Origin: Thermomucor indicae-seudaticae
Lineage: Eukaryota > Mucoromycota > Mucoromycetes > Mucorales > Lichtheimiaceae
Assembly: GCA_000787465.1 (NCBI GenBank)
Contig: JSYX01000611.1
Coordinates: 1-20,883 of the forward strand
DNA: 20,883 nt
Direction of reading: 5' to 3'
Positions 9,162-19,800 of the stretch are shown here, one piece after another. Below the pieces are notes generated by a model, which did no database searches, was not told the origin of the DNA, and worked only from the letters and a program-made list of their open reading frames with translations. Position numbers and translations under genes: made by a program. Positions within the stretch are counted from its first letter, which is position 1. Each line of letters begins with the position of its first letter.

Positions 9162-9493
9162 GGGACAATCCTGTCTGACTTGCCCAATCAGCTTCCCCAG
9201 ATTGCGCATATCTTCTTACGTTTGGACGACATGGTATTGAAGTCCGTTGCCTTCTCCAGTTGCCGTGAAACTCGAGTCAAAGGCATCAATCTTCTGTATG
9301 CGTCACTTTCTCGTCCGTAAAAATGTATTATCTGTTGTCACGGACAGAAAAGTGGCACAGGCTTACGCGTACCAGCAATATACCGTAATTTCTCCGTCGC
9401 CGCGTCATCAGCGCACTGAAAGTCGACTGCTTGTATTTCGGCTCTTTCCTCCTCCTTGGTACTGTTTTCTGCAACATTTTTTGGCAGTTGCAT
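9162..9493 (-). pseudogene. Broken coding-like stretch upstream of adenosine kinase
   Basis: On the minus strand an open start (MQLPKNVAENSTKEEE) leads to a GTACGC donor-like site. After a CATACAG acceptor-like site comes a good-looking protein segment, IDAFDSSFTATGEGNGLQ YHVVQT, then a TAA, then EDMRNLGKLIGQVRQDCP in the same frame, then TGA. The two stops could each come from one C-to-T change (CAA to TAA, CGA to TGA). The apparent splice does not keep frame. I do not recognise the protein. It may be a decayed gene or transposon exon, or the decayed 5' neighbour of the kinase. The amino-acid make-up looks coding, but no family supports it. Confidence 0.35.
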
Positions 9494-9540
9494 GCAACGC
9501 ACAAAGCACTTTCGAATCAAGAGCATGGGTAACTACACGC

Positions 9541-10300
9541 ACTACATGCAGAAACTAAAGTTTGTGTACTATGGAACCCATTGCTACATGCAGCTTGTTA
9601 AGCAAACAGCTTCTGAAATGATGCCAGTAAGCAACGAACAGCATGAAACGAGTCTAAAGAGCACTCTAAAGACGTTAGCGATGCGAACGCTCTGCCGAAA
9701 AGCGCTTGCTATCAATATCTGCTTGTGCCAGCGCTGTGGTACACTAGTGGTACAGTAATTAAGTCTTTTGATGTTGTATCCCGTCCGCGGCGATATATCA
9801 TCAGGGCTCCTGAAGCAAATCAGACGGACTGTATCTGCACTTCAGAGGCCCGTGAATTAACGTGAAATTTAGATCTACGGCATGTCCCATAATGCACAAA
9901 CTTTATTATTTCCGCAGTTCGCGTACTAGTCCACATCAATGCGCTAATCAGACAGCTTCCCAAATGATCAGCCAGCGACAGGAAGCAAGAATAAGACTAA
10001 AACGCTTTACATAAGTTATGGATCTATCCAATTCAGAAAATCCTATATGGACAAAGCATTTATTATCAATATCCGTTCGTGCTAACATTGCCGTATTCTA
10101 GTGACACTGAAGCAGGGCATTTGGTCACAAATCCCAGCATTGAAGGTCGAGATATCATGGCAATACCCGACGAAACAAGGCTATATATGATATACATGCA
10201 CTTTACAGACGCGTGAAATAGCGTAAGTTTGACCTATGGCATGTTCCATATGCGCAGCTCTATTTCCGCAGTGCACATCATGGTTATAACCCATAACAGG
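9541..10300 (+). repeat. Diverged tandem repeat, unit about 350 bp
   Basis: Several landmarks recur in the same order about 345-357 nt apart. ACAGCTTCTGAAATGATG near 9607 matches ACAGCTTCCCAAATGATC near 9952. CTATCAATATCTGCTTGTGC near 9712 matches TTATCAATATCCGTTCGTGC near 10061. CTACGGCATGTCCCATA near 9875 matches CTATGGCATGTTCCATA near 10233, followed in both by ATTTCCGCAG. This implies about two full units and part of a third. Neither unit has a lasting reading frame (an open frame 9456-9758 crosses the first only). The nature is unknown: old satellite-like duplication or transposon debris. Confidence 0.6.
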
Positions 10301-10888
10301 AATTGATTCGGGATATTTCTTGGGTGATGGGTATCAAATTTCTTAAAGTCGGTACGTTTTCAAGCAAAAATTAAATAATGCCCTAGAACCAGACCGGCTT
10401 TTTCGAGGGAATTACTGCTCTAGAGAGTCCATACAATATATAACAGTTGCAACGGCCAGTTTCTCTCTACGCAGGTCGATCTCAGATGCCTACTGGTTTG
10501 ATCTCAGCTATCCTGCAAACTCAGAAACTCAGCCGTTGTGATCCGGGATACTTTATTGCCCATGCCTATCAATTGTAATATGTGGTTAGTGCACCCATTG
10601 GTGTCTGACAATACGTGCATCCGTTCGGAGAGACATCACGAAAGCGTAATTGTGCTGATCAGGTATCGGTCTTTTTAACTTTCTTGCTAGACCATGAAAG
10701 GGCCTCTTGAAAGTACAAGGAACTCCTCTAAGGTCAGCCCCGACCGGGCAGAGATTCAACTTAAAATACTCTATCCTCACTGAATATGTCCGTCAGGCAT
10801 TTTTAGGTCGATGTGTGCGCAAAACTTTTAGGCGGCCAGCATTGGGTAAGGTCGTTGAACATTTTGATTTATAGAAATCGGCCTCCAA
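10301..10888. other. Intergenic stretch with nothing recognised
   Basis: AT-rich, with only short open frames. I see no splice-supported exon, RNA gene or repeat. Confidence 0.4.
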
Positions 10889-11021
10889 GCTGCAAGTTCA
10901 CCAAACAAGGAAATGTCAAAGAACAACCTTGACAGTTGTGTGGTTTTCCTCGTGGAACCATTGTAAGTTCATGGGTCTCTTTTACTGGCGGTTTGAAATA
11001 AGCTACCTGACAATTGCGGCA
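10889..11021 (-). pseudogene. Second Fanzor/TnpB-like zinc-ribbon fossil
   Basis: Within a minus-strand open frame (11186-10869) the segment TCRNC - 25 residues - NCQGCSLTFPCLVN has two CxxC pairs with the first Cys codon at 11021-11019 and the second pair at 10934-10923. The gap between pairs is exactly 25 codons, the same as in the remnant at 2464-2591 after correcting its one-base loss. After the last Cys, SLTFP aligns with NKVFH, and CLVN sits where RDGN stands in the other copy. The DNA there (TGTTTGGTGAACTTGCAGC) differs little from a codon run for RDVNAA. No VDEY-type segment is clear upstream. It is on the opposite strand and dissimilar in DNA, so it is a different lineage. Moderate confidence: short motif evidence only. 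Confidence 0.42.
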
Positions 11022-11698
11022 AGTCCTCCCTTGCTTCAATGACGAAGTTGACGCCCAGATCGCATCACTCACGAATGACGGTTTCCAAGTAATAAAACTG
11101 TTCTTTGGAATTGACAGCTTGTATCGGGGTTCGGAGCAGATCAACCTCGTCACATGCCAAGCTCCAGTCAATGGAATTCCGCACATCTCACGGAGGCTAC
11201 GGTGTAATGGAGAGGTCCAATGACATTCGACAGTCTGCTTGTGTACCGAGGTTTGTTCTTTTTTCTGTACCCGGGAATATCGGAGTGTGACGCGATGTGG
11301 TACGAGAATTCGTTATTGGAGTCTAGAAAAAGCAAGATGTTTGAAAACGTAAACAAGGAGGCCAAGAGGGCGGGAAATAAAAGGGCGGACAGACGAGGAG
11401 GGGGGAGGAGAGGAAAAACTCGTGGCAAATTTGGAGGTTCTGCGCACATACAAAAAGACCTTAACTTTGATCAAAAGCACAGGGCGGAAGACAGGCAATT
11501 TTGAGAAGATAATAAAAATAACCCCGTTGGACTCAAAGGATTAAAGGTGATCATCCTCTCCACATTTTTATCTTTTTCTCTTCTTCTTCCTCCCTTTTCG
11601 GTTTCCTCACGCGACAGATACGATCGTGCATTAAAGAAGGGGACGACTTATATACATCTTTCTATTTTACGCGCTACTTGTAGCAGACTATTCTTTAA
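11022..11698 (+). promoter_or_regulatory. Upstream region of the first 7TM gene
   Basis: Most of this stretch has no gene; a GA-rich open frame at 11220-11504 looks like composition only. Close to the gene are a pyrimidine-rich run at about 11552-11612 (TCTTTTTCTCTTCTTCTTCC) and a TATATA at 11649-11654, 45 nt before the ATG. The leader would therefore be short. Confidence 0.45.
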
Positions 11699-13466
11699 AT
11701 GGCAGAAGAGAATCTAGTCGTCCGGACTTTAGAGTATCACTGCGTCGAGGGCGGCGTTTGTCATTGCGACTGGCGATTGACACTCCAAAACTGCGCCGAG
11801 GGTAATGCCATGAAGGTCGTATATATCCTGAATATTGCTATATCCGCCTTCGTCTTTGTCATTGGTACGTTTGTATGTGAACAGACCTCCTCTTGTGTTT
11901 GATCAATTGATTGCCGGGGATAGGTGTTGGTCTTCTGTTTCATCGGATGGTCATCAAAGGTCACCGACTATTTGACACCGGAAACGCTAAAGGTTGTCTA
12001 CGCCCGAAACCCATCGATTGTATGCTCTCGTTGCTTATGGTTTACAACATACGTAAAGTATCTTCTTGCCCTGCATTGCCGAGAATATTTCCGTTGACTG
12101 ACTTTGCTTTTTCTTAAAAGTCCGCCTAGTTACAAGTGTAATCCTGGTTACTGACGTTGCTAAAAATATGATTTCTCGGTCATGTAAGTTTCGTTTTTAT
12201 TGCTATGGACATGGAAAAGTGTCTGTTAATGGACTGGGGCCACTTTAGTCATGTTTGAATTTCCTTGGCAATTTGGTTACGGTGCATTTGCTTTGTACCT
12301 CGTCGGTATTGCACAGACTTTGGCTGATGTAAGTCCGCTCCATCCACTTTCTTCTTTTGTTCATGCATGTAAACGTACGTGACATGATAGAGTCACAAAG
12401 CCATTTCGAATGGATGGCTGCCGTCACCCAGAACAGTGGATGTTATCGGTTCAACATTTTTTGTCGCTCCCTTTGTTGTCAACAATATTGCTGCATTGAT
12501 TGCCGGTGCTTATGCTGAACGCGACCTGTATGTCGCCGAAATCTTTACTCGCATCCTGTATGTTTTATGGTTCATCCACTGCGGGTCGCTTGCTCTGGCT
12601 GTGTTATTCTCGGGCATTCGATTAGTGCGGATATTGAACCGGCATTTATCAAAGTTTCAATCGGCAGGCCCGCGGTATGAGTCTGTGAAGACAGGTATCT
12701 ACAAGGTAAGAAGAACAAAAAACGCGTGATACAAGGCAAATTGTTTAATGTGGAACAGATTCGTGCTGTCATGGGAATTATCGTTATTTGCCTTATGATG
12801 TTTGCTGTGTTTCTATTATTGTACGGAGCTTTGCGTGACCAAATCATGGTCAATGTGCCTGGTTCCATTTTCTTGGGCGTCATCTGGAACTTTTTGGGTC
12901 CACTCACGACTCTCTTTGTGGAAATGGCCATTATATTCAAGTAAGTCCTCCTGACTTCTACATTGCAGCGAGAAGATTATACTTAGAAACTCTATATTTG
13001 TTGTAGTCCAAAGATTGGAAACGGCCCTGGATTGGGACTCAAGAGCTCTAGTAATGGTGACAAGACAGCGTCCAAGGAAGAAACACAGACATCATCCAGC
13101 TACACCGGTGCAGCGGTTGATATGAGCTTTCAGGGTACCATGAGTGTCCAAGCCTTGGAAGACTTGAAGCAGCAACAAATCCAATATCAGCAGGTGTTCC
13201 AAAAGCATAACAACCGCCATGGTAACAACAACAACAACTACCATTCAATCAGTACCAACGTTGGAAATGACAATCCCTCCGCCGGCCTTCCGCAGATTCC
13301 ACTAGACGATTTTACGCATTACAACAACCGTATACCACAACCACCGGTCCCAACCAAATCAAAAACATCAGTCTGGAGGACATCCATGGAAAACAGCTAT
13401 ACTCGACTTGAGGATCCGCAGGACGATCTCGATTCACAAATTCAGTTGGTACACAATGGACCATAG
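11699..13466 (+). CDS. Seven-transmembrane protein of unknown function, paralogue A (seven exons)
   Basis: Exons are 11699-11864, 11924-12052, 12121-12183, 12249-12328, 12391-12705, 12759-12940 and 13007-13466, all with GT-AG introns of 53-68 nt, giving 464 residues. A short Cys-rich N-terminus (GVCHCDWRLTLQNC) precedes seven hydrophobic segments: VVYILNIAISAFVFVI, CMLSLLMVYNIL, FGYGAFALYLVGIA, FFVAPFVVNNIAALIAG, YVLWFIHCGSLALAVLF, IIVICLMMFAVFLLLYG and IFLGVIWNFLGPLTTLFVEMA. Between helices 4 and 5 is ERDLYVAEIFTR, nearly identical in the neighbour. The tail of about 150 residues is hydrophilic, N/Q-rich, and holds QIQYQQVFQKH near 13177-13209. Topology resembles GPCR-like proteins, but I recognise no family signature. 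All exon joins are confirmed by the paralogue downstream. Confidence 0.88.
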
Positions 13467-14302
13467 AATGCACACATTTACCTATTTATTCCTCCTCCTC
13501 TACAATCACACATACACATACACACACGCACACACTTAATACTTCATATTTCATTTCTAGTCACATTGCATTTCTTCATCTTATACTGCAGATAATGGAC
13601 CCCTTCACCCACCGCTATAGGGGATCTGCCACCCTTTCTGAACCGAATCAAAAAAGCTGTATTCTTCCCCGTGGACATTTTATCATACACTAATGCCTTC
13701 GAAGACGGCGGAGAAACGGGTCTTCACCCCTGTTGCATTAAGTTGGCGCTTCCAATTTTCCATGCCTTATCGAGATCCCGCGCAACACCGACAAGCTCGT
13801 GAGTGGGGATAACGGACCCGCCCGCTCTTTAATGACAACACATTTTTGAACGCATCAGCATTTTCATTTTCATGCTGAGTTTTCCTTAAAGATACCGTGG
13901 GTGCGGGACATGTCACTTCATTGGCCACGTGCCAAGTTAATCAAATAGCATATGCCAAAAATAGGCAATTTCGTCAATAAGATCTTTTCCACTCTACAAC
14001 AAATAAATAAAAAACAACAGATTTTGGCTCTATCGTTGGTTTTGTAGTAAGGAAAGGACAAACTGGGAACAAAGGAGGGCGGCCCTCCGATAGTGTTGCA
14101 CAGACGAAAAAAAAGGTTTGGAAAGTGATCGCCTTTGAAATCTGAGTAATCTCGAAAATAGCAAAAAAGGGTTGATAAATTAAAGGCGACAAGTATATAA
14201 ACGGGGTTTCCTGTTTCTGTGTGTGCGGATCCATATAGACGCACACATACACAAACGCACACACATACCCCTTTCTTCGTTTAACACATGTTATCTATTG
14301 TT
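13467..14302 (+). promoter_or_regulatory. Spacer between the 7TM paralogues with CA-rich runs and TATA box
   Basis: No gene is seen. CA-rich imperfect microsatellites lie at about 13506-13537 (3' region of gene A) and 14239-14270 (leader of gene B). A small palindrome TCAGCAT...ATGCTGA is at 13855-13878. TATATAA at 14194-14200 is about 100 nt before the start of gene B and is the likely TATA box. The similar CA runs may be relics of the duplication or independent simple repeats. Confidence 0.5.
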
Positions 14303-16002
14303 ATGGCGGATAGCCGAACATTAGCTCGACACTGCCATGACGGTATTTGTCATTGCGACTGGCGCTTAACGATCAAGGACTGCGAGGAATCCACGGCCAT
14401 GTGGTATATCTATGTAGTCAACATTGCCCTGTCCGCACTCGTCATTGTCGTTGGTATGTAAAACAGCATAAACGGCGGATAGCGCATGTATCTTTGTTAT
14501 TAAGCTAGTAGCAATCCTTTAATAGGTATTGCGCTCTTTTCACATCGTGTTTTTATTAAAGGACATCGACTATGGGACTTTCATACTGGCCGCGGATGTC
14601 TGCGACCTAAACCAGTAGACTGTATGCTCTTTTTACTAATCACATTTAACATTCGTAAGTTTGTGTGTGGTACACATCGGAGTGCAAGACTGAACAAAAG
14701 AACAATCCTACAGTCCGGATGATCAGCAGTATCTTCCTTGTCGCGGATATTGCACCGAACAATCTGACTGCGCGGTCTTGTAAGTACTCTTTCCTCCGCT
14801 TATCTTTTGCCCTGATCCTTATTTTTCGTATTTGATGCCGATAGTCTTGTTTGAAATACCATGGCAATTTGGCTATGGTGGGTTCGCATTGTACCTCGTT
14901 GGTATCGCACAGACATTGGCCGAGGTAAGTGGTAACATCTGAGGTTTAATTTGGAAAGGGGGTTTGTAACCTTATTTGGATTGGTCAGAGTCATAAGGCA
15001 ATCTCCACAGGTTGGTTGCCTTCCGCGCGGACCGTGGATCTTCTCGGGTCATGGTTCTTCTTATCACCCTTTGTCTTTAATAACATTTGTTCACTGCTGG
15101 CTGGCGGTCTTGCGTATCGGGACCTCTATGCGGCCGAAGTCTTTACGCGTCTTTTGTATGGCTTTTGGTTTCTTCATGATACTTCCCTTTCATTTGCCGT
15201 CTTTTTCGCCGGTCTGCGTTTGGTCCGGATCCTCAGCACCCATCTCCAAAAATTCAGCCAATCAGGGCCCAGATACGCTGCTGTCAAGACTGGTATCTTC
15301 AAGGTAACAAAAGAAGAGAACCAATCATCGTTCTCTATTCTATCTAAAGTCGCGCCCCCGCCCCATATTGACTTGACGACACGCACAGATTCAAATGATT
15401 GTGGGAATTATCATTGTGTGCCTGATGATGTTTGCAAGTTTTTTGCTGCTCTACGGTATCCTCCGTGACCAAATCATGACTAGCACAGCAGGCAGCGTGT
15501 TTTTGAGCGTGATCTGGACCTACCTTGGTCCATTTGCCACTGTTTTCGTAGAAGCTGCCATCATTATCAAGTACGGTTCAGATCAAGAACAGGTTCTTCT
15601 AATGATACTGACTATCGTCTCTTTAGTCCAAACATGAAGAACCCTGCTCTGGGCAGTTCTTTATCCAGTAACGATCAGTCAGGAGGTGGTTACACATCTT
15701 ACGACAACCAAAACAGCACGATCGCAGCTGAGACCATGGATTTCACAAAAAGCGAAAACATCCACAATGAACTCAGTGAACAACAGGCACAGTATCAACA
15801 GGTATTCCAGAAACACGCGGTGGGCAAAGTCGTGACAGCCAAAGAAGTCGCGATTATTCCCATGAATACCCTGCAACAACAAGCGGATCTTGATGATCAA
15901 TACGAGTACTCTGAATCCACCAAATATTATAACCACAATAATAAGAAACGAACATCTGAAGACGGATCATCTTCCAAGATGGAGTTGATGATGGGCTCTT
16001 GA
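14303..16002 (+). CDS. Seven-transmembrane protein of unknown function, paralogue B (seven exons)
   Basis: Exons are 14303-14453, 14526-14654, 14714-14779, 14845-14924, 14989-15303, 15389-15570 and 15627-16002, giving 432 residues. Exons 2, 4, 5 and 6 have exactly the same lengths as in paralogue A (129, 80, 315, 182 nt) and all six introns share phase. The start at 14303 (MADSRTLARHC) matches the neighbour's MAEEN... start; an in-frame ATG at 14288 would add five residues. Shared landmarks are ICHCDWRLT, GHRLWD, CLRPKPVDCML, FEIPWQFGYGGFALYLVGIAQ, RDLYAAEVFTR, QSGPRYAAVKTGI, and QAQYQQVFQKH in the tail (about 15784-15816). Tail sequences otherwise differ strongly. This is a clear tandem duplication with different tails, suggesting shared membrane function and different cytosolic contacts (inference). 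Confidence 0.88.
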
Positions 16003-16809
16003 TTCCCCAAGCCATGTACTTTTATTAATACAATCTATCTTATTCTTATTAATACACCTGTACATAATGACCGCCTTTTTCTTGTTCTTGTAAATCCGAG
16101 GATTCGGATTCGGTAGTGATCGAAATGCATTGCCTCCTTGTTTTTTTGCAGATCCGATGTATGCAGTGTAGGTGTCACCCTGTTCCTTTTTGGAAAACGA
16201 AGGGGTTGCATGTGCACGCATGCGATGCTACTATAGCTTAAGTTTCTTCCTCCCTCTTACCTCTCTTGATCCCGCCATGTGCTAGTTAATGCCTGAAAGG
16301 TATAATTTCAATGATAGCGTCAGTCATTATGATTGCCATCGCCCGCTTCAAGGCAGCGCCGTATGTGAATATCGGTCTGTCATCTGCCAGACATTGTTCT
16401 TATCCTCGGCACGTCTCCTTAATGTGACCAGAAAAGAGAGGGAAAGGTCGTAACCTCGCCATTTGAAGGGCATTACGCGCTTTTGTTGTATATTAGGAGG
16501 GTCATTCAGGAGCAAGCACTATGAGATCATCGTCATGCCGGGTCCCTGAGACAGGAAATCCGTCAGTTGCCGTAGTGCCGATGCCTCAGTATATTCAACT
16601 GTCACAGGTCCTTACTTCTTTCCAAGTACGAATGGCTCCTTCTCGTGTTTTCTTTTCGTTTCCAGTATGGCATATCAACCAGTCCACCGGAAACGCGACC
16701 AGTAGAAGCACTGGTCTCACCACATAGCTAGTTAGACATGAAGAGGAACTAGATAGAAAACTTCTAATGCCCTCTTTTATTGTATTTCTTGCACACCAAC
16801 GATATTTTC
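16003..16809. other. Convergent 3' intergenic region
   Basis: About 800 nt between the stop of 7TM gene B (+) and the stop of the KH-protein gene (-). AT-rich 3' flanks are at both ends. I see no gene; a plus-strand open frame at 16521-16727 has no splice or motif support. Confidence 0.45.
16776..16781 (-). terminator. Polyadenylation signal of the KH-protein gene
   Basis: AATAAA on the minus strand, about 30 nt after the TAA stop codon at 16812-16810, at a usual distance for a short 3' end. Confidence 0.5.
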
Positions 16810-19800
16810 TTAAATGTTGAAGCCCGGAGATCGACTCCGTGAGTGGTGCTTTTGAGTGATAGGATGAGTGCAAGGAAAAGGTGAGCTATGGGATATCATA
16901 GGAATAGTAGTACTGGTAGTGATAGTAGAAGATGCTTTGGTATCTACGGACGCCGTGGATGCCAACGGACGTTCCAATGATGATGATGGTGGTATCTTGA
17001 ATGGTTCATCAACAACAACAGGACGACGATACGACGAGTTGTTGCTGGATGGAGGAGGCGTCGGCAATGACGCCATCCCCCATTGCTGTTGTTGCTGTTG
17101 AGAAGATACAAATACTGCATCATTCAGTGATTGCGGTGGTGTCGGTGCACCACCATAAAGCTGATGATAATTCGGCAGCATATCACGTCCGAAAAGAATG
17201 TTGGGCATCGATTGATGAAAACTGGGTTGCTGCTGCTGCTGCTGTTGCAACATTCCATCCGATCCAGATAAGCAAGATGTGCTCGCAGAAAAGGATGCAT
17301 AGGGTCGCGGCTGCTCTTGTAATCGAGACAGCCCTGTCAAAGAAATGCCTCCTCCCATTGGTCTCCCTCGATAACTTCCAGGGGAATAAGACTTTAACAA
17401 AGAAATTAGCCAAACGAAAGCGCGCGCCATAACCCTTTATAGGAACACTCACATTGCTGGTCTGCAGTCGAGGCGACGCCCAGATATTGTTTGATGCCCC
17501 GGACGTCCCCGCAAGTAACAATGCTGCTGATGACCGCATTCGCTCCGGTGTATCTACTGGATACATGATACTACTACCATTATTATTTTCCTTAACACTG
17601 TGCGGTGGCGAGCTCGGCATATTCTCGAAAATAGCACGGAGCGGTTCGTCATCCAAAGACAGATGCGATTCGCTCGCCTTGGCTTTTCGGTCCGGAAAAA
17701 TGGACCATGACGATCCATCAAAAGCTGGTAAAGGTACGCCAAGAATCCCGCTGCTCGAGTCATAGGATTTCAGGGTATTATTGGACGCAGGAGGAGAAGA
17801 CACAATGGTATCCAAGATCTCTTGATCGATATTTAGACACGAATCCCCGGAAACCGGCGATACAAGTCCAGGAGAAGAAGAAACAGGCACCAATGTTAAC
17901 TGCGAATAGACTTCCTTCTCGGCAAATGCTGCTTCTAGCTTTTCTTTGGCTGCACTCGCCTTATCCTCGTGCTGCTGATCATATCGGAGACGAAATACGA
18001 AAGCCTCTTTATACGGCATCTTCCACTGGACACGTGTGGACGACTCCTTCCATCGCGTGGCCTTAATGGCTGTGTCTGGTATCAGTAGCTTAACGGCTGC
18101 GTCTTCTTGTTGAACGCGCTGCTTGATGTCCTCTATACTTTGTTGATCTGCCAAGAGCTTATCTAAAGCTGGCGATGGGCTCATCGGTATGGTAGTTTCA
18201 CGGGGTATACATTTCGACAGAAAATGTATCATGATGCCTAGTAACGATAGCGGTCCAACGATGGAGACCTGGTCGCAGCCAATGCGCTCAGGCCACCATA
18301 CTTTGATGTTATGCATACGTCCAATGTCTCGTATCTGGCTTCCATGTCGATTGGGTATCGTTCGATGAAGATGAGGAGGTATCCGCAAAGTTCTTGTCAC
18401 AAAATCCCTGTCCTTTTGAAAGCTTACAAACTCCATGACCGCTGTCTTCAAATGCTCCAGGTTCGCCTTGTTCTTCATAGGCGTACGCGCCACGACGTTG
18501 TGTTCATTCTCAAAGTACCCGCCCAAGGCAGTGAATTCTTCCGCCCCTGAAAACTTGACATAGACGCCAAAGCGTTTCATGACGCGTTGAATATTCTTGC
18601 CTCCTACGCCAATGATGCGCCGATGATAAATCTCGGGAACATAGAATGACGTTTCGGCAGGCAGCTCATCATGTAGCATCTCCAGCCCCGTCAACGCCTT
18701 GCTAAAGTCGTTGCTCTCCAACGTAATCACAAAATTGTATTCATTAAATGCCAGAAACTTGATGCGCACACCACTGCTCTTCATGATTTTGTTCACTTTG
18801 CCGTTCTTTTTGCCACTCAAAAACTCTCGTTGGTCTGCTGCAAGCTCCACAGCGAATACTGTCATATGATGATGTTGCTACCGAATAGTCAGTTAGATGC
18901 TATCGTTGAACAGGACACGCCCATTTCTACTCACCTTAAAAGCGGGTATCGTGCACAGCATTTTGTAAACGTTACGGATCGCGTCTTCGGATCCAAAAAC
19001 CTCGAAACACATTGTCTCTGTCCTGTAGCTTACTTCTGCACCGGATGTCTGTGACAGTTGCCGAACAAGTTCAGAGACGTGATCCAAAGATCCAAAAATC
19101 TGCTGGGTATCGTCTATTCTAAATGTGCCTTTGCTTTTCGTTCCAAGCGAGAATGTTGCTTCGTACACTCCAGAAGCCTGTATACCGAATTCTAGTCAAT
19201 AACAGCGGCAGGCGACAATGCTTAATAAACCAAACTTGCCAAATGGTTCAGGGATCGAAGTGCTCGCTCTGCATTAATTCTATTTTCAGCAAAAGCTGTC
19301 ACTGTATCCCCGTTGGAGCCTAGAGGAGGAAACGCGACAAAAGAGCCTATATGGACGCGTATTGTTGAGTCCGACTACAATAACAACAAGCGTTTTCGTC
19401 TCCCTCTTTACCATTATCCCTCATCAGCTTCCGTAAGTCTTCCTGTTGATTGAGTAACAGCCAGTCCAACTTGCGTGGATGCATTGTGGACCGTTTGTGG
19501 TACATTGATTTGACCTGATCGCATTGTTAGATCACCATATTCCAAGAAATGAGGGTTCTGTCACACCTTTTGTACTGCCAGTTTTCTCAAGGACTCCTTG
19601 GCCCGTGAAATCCCAGTGATGTCACCTGTCAGGTGGATGGTTCCCGGTCGTTCTTCGATGGCCTGAAAGCTGCTGCCCGTCTTTGCGAATGGTGACTCAA
19701 GATAAATATTGGTAGCTGTTTCCTCCATAATGGACTGCAATTGATTATGTCTCCGTCCTGCAATGACATGATGAAGATAATGCGGCAATTCCAGCGTGTC

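Noticed and set aside
11220..11504. 94-residue basic plus-strand frame upstream of the first 7TM gene
   Set aside because: Its Arg/Gly-rich end comes from a GA-rich tract next to a promoter; no conserved motif or exon support.
13918..14264. Minus-strand frames of 96-114 residues before 7TM gene B
   Set aside because: They overlap the promoter and the CA-rich run of gene B; the VCVCVRLY-type peptides are simple-repeat translations.
14288..14302. Upstream in-frame ATG of 7TM gene B
   Set aside because: The start at 14303 aligns with the start of paralogue A; the earlier ATG adds only five residues, though it cannot be excluded.
17001..17432. Plus-strand frame opposite the last exon of the KH gene
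   Set aside because: Its poly-Ala and Val-rich make-up is the antisense of CAG/CAA glutamine runs in the real gene.
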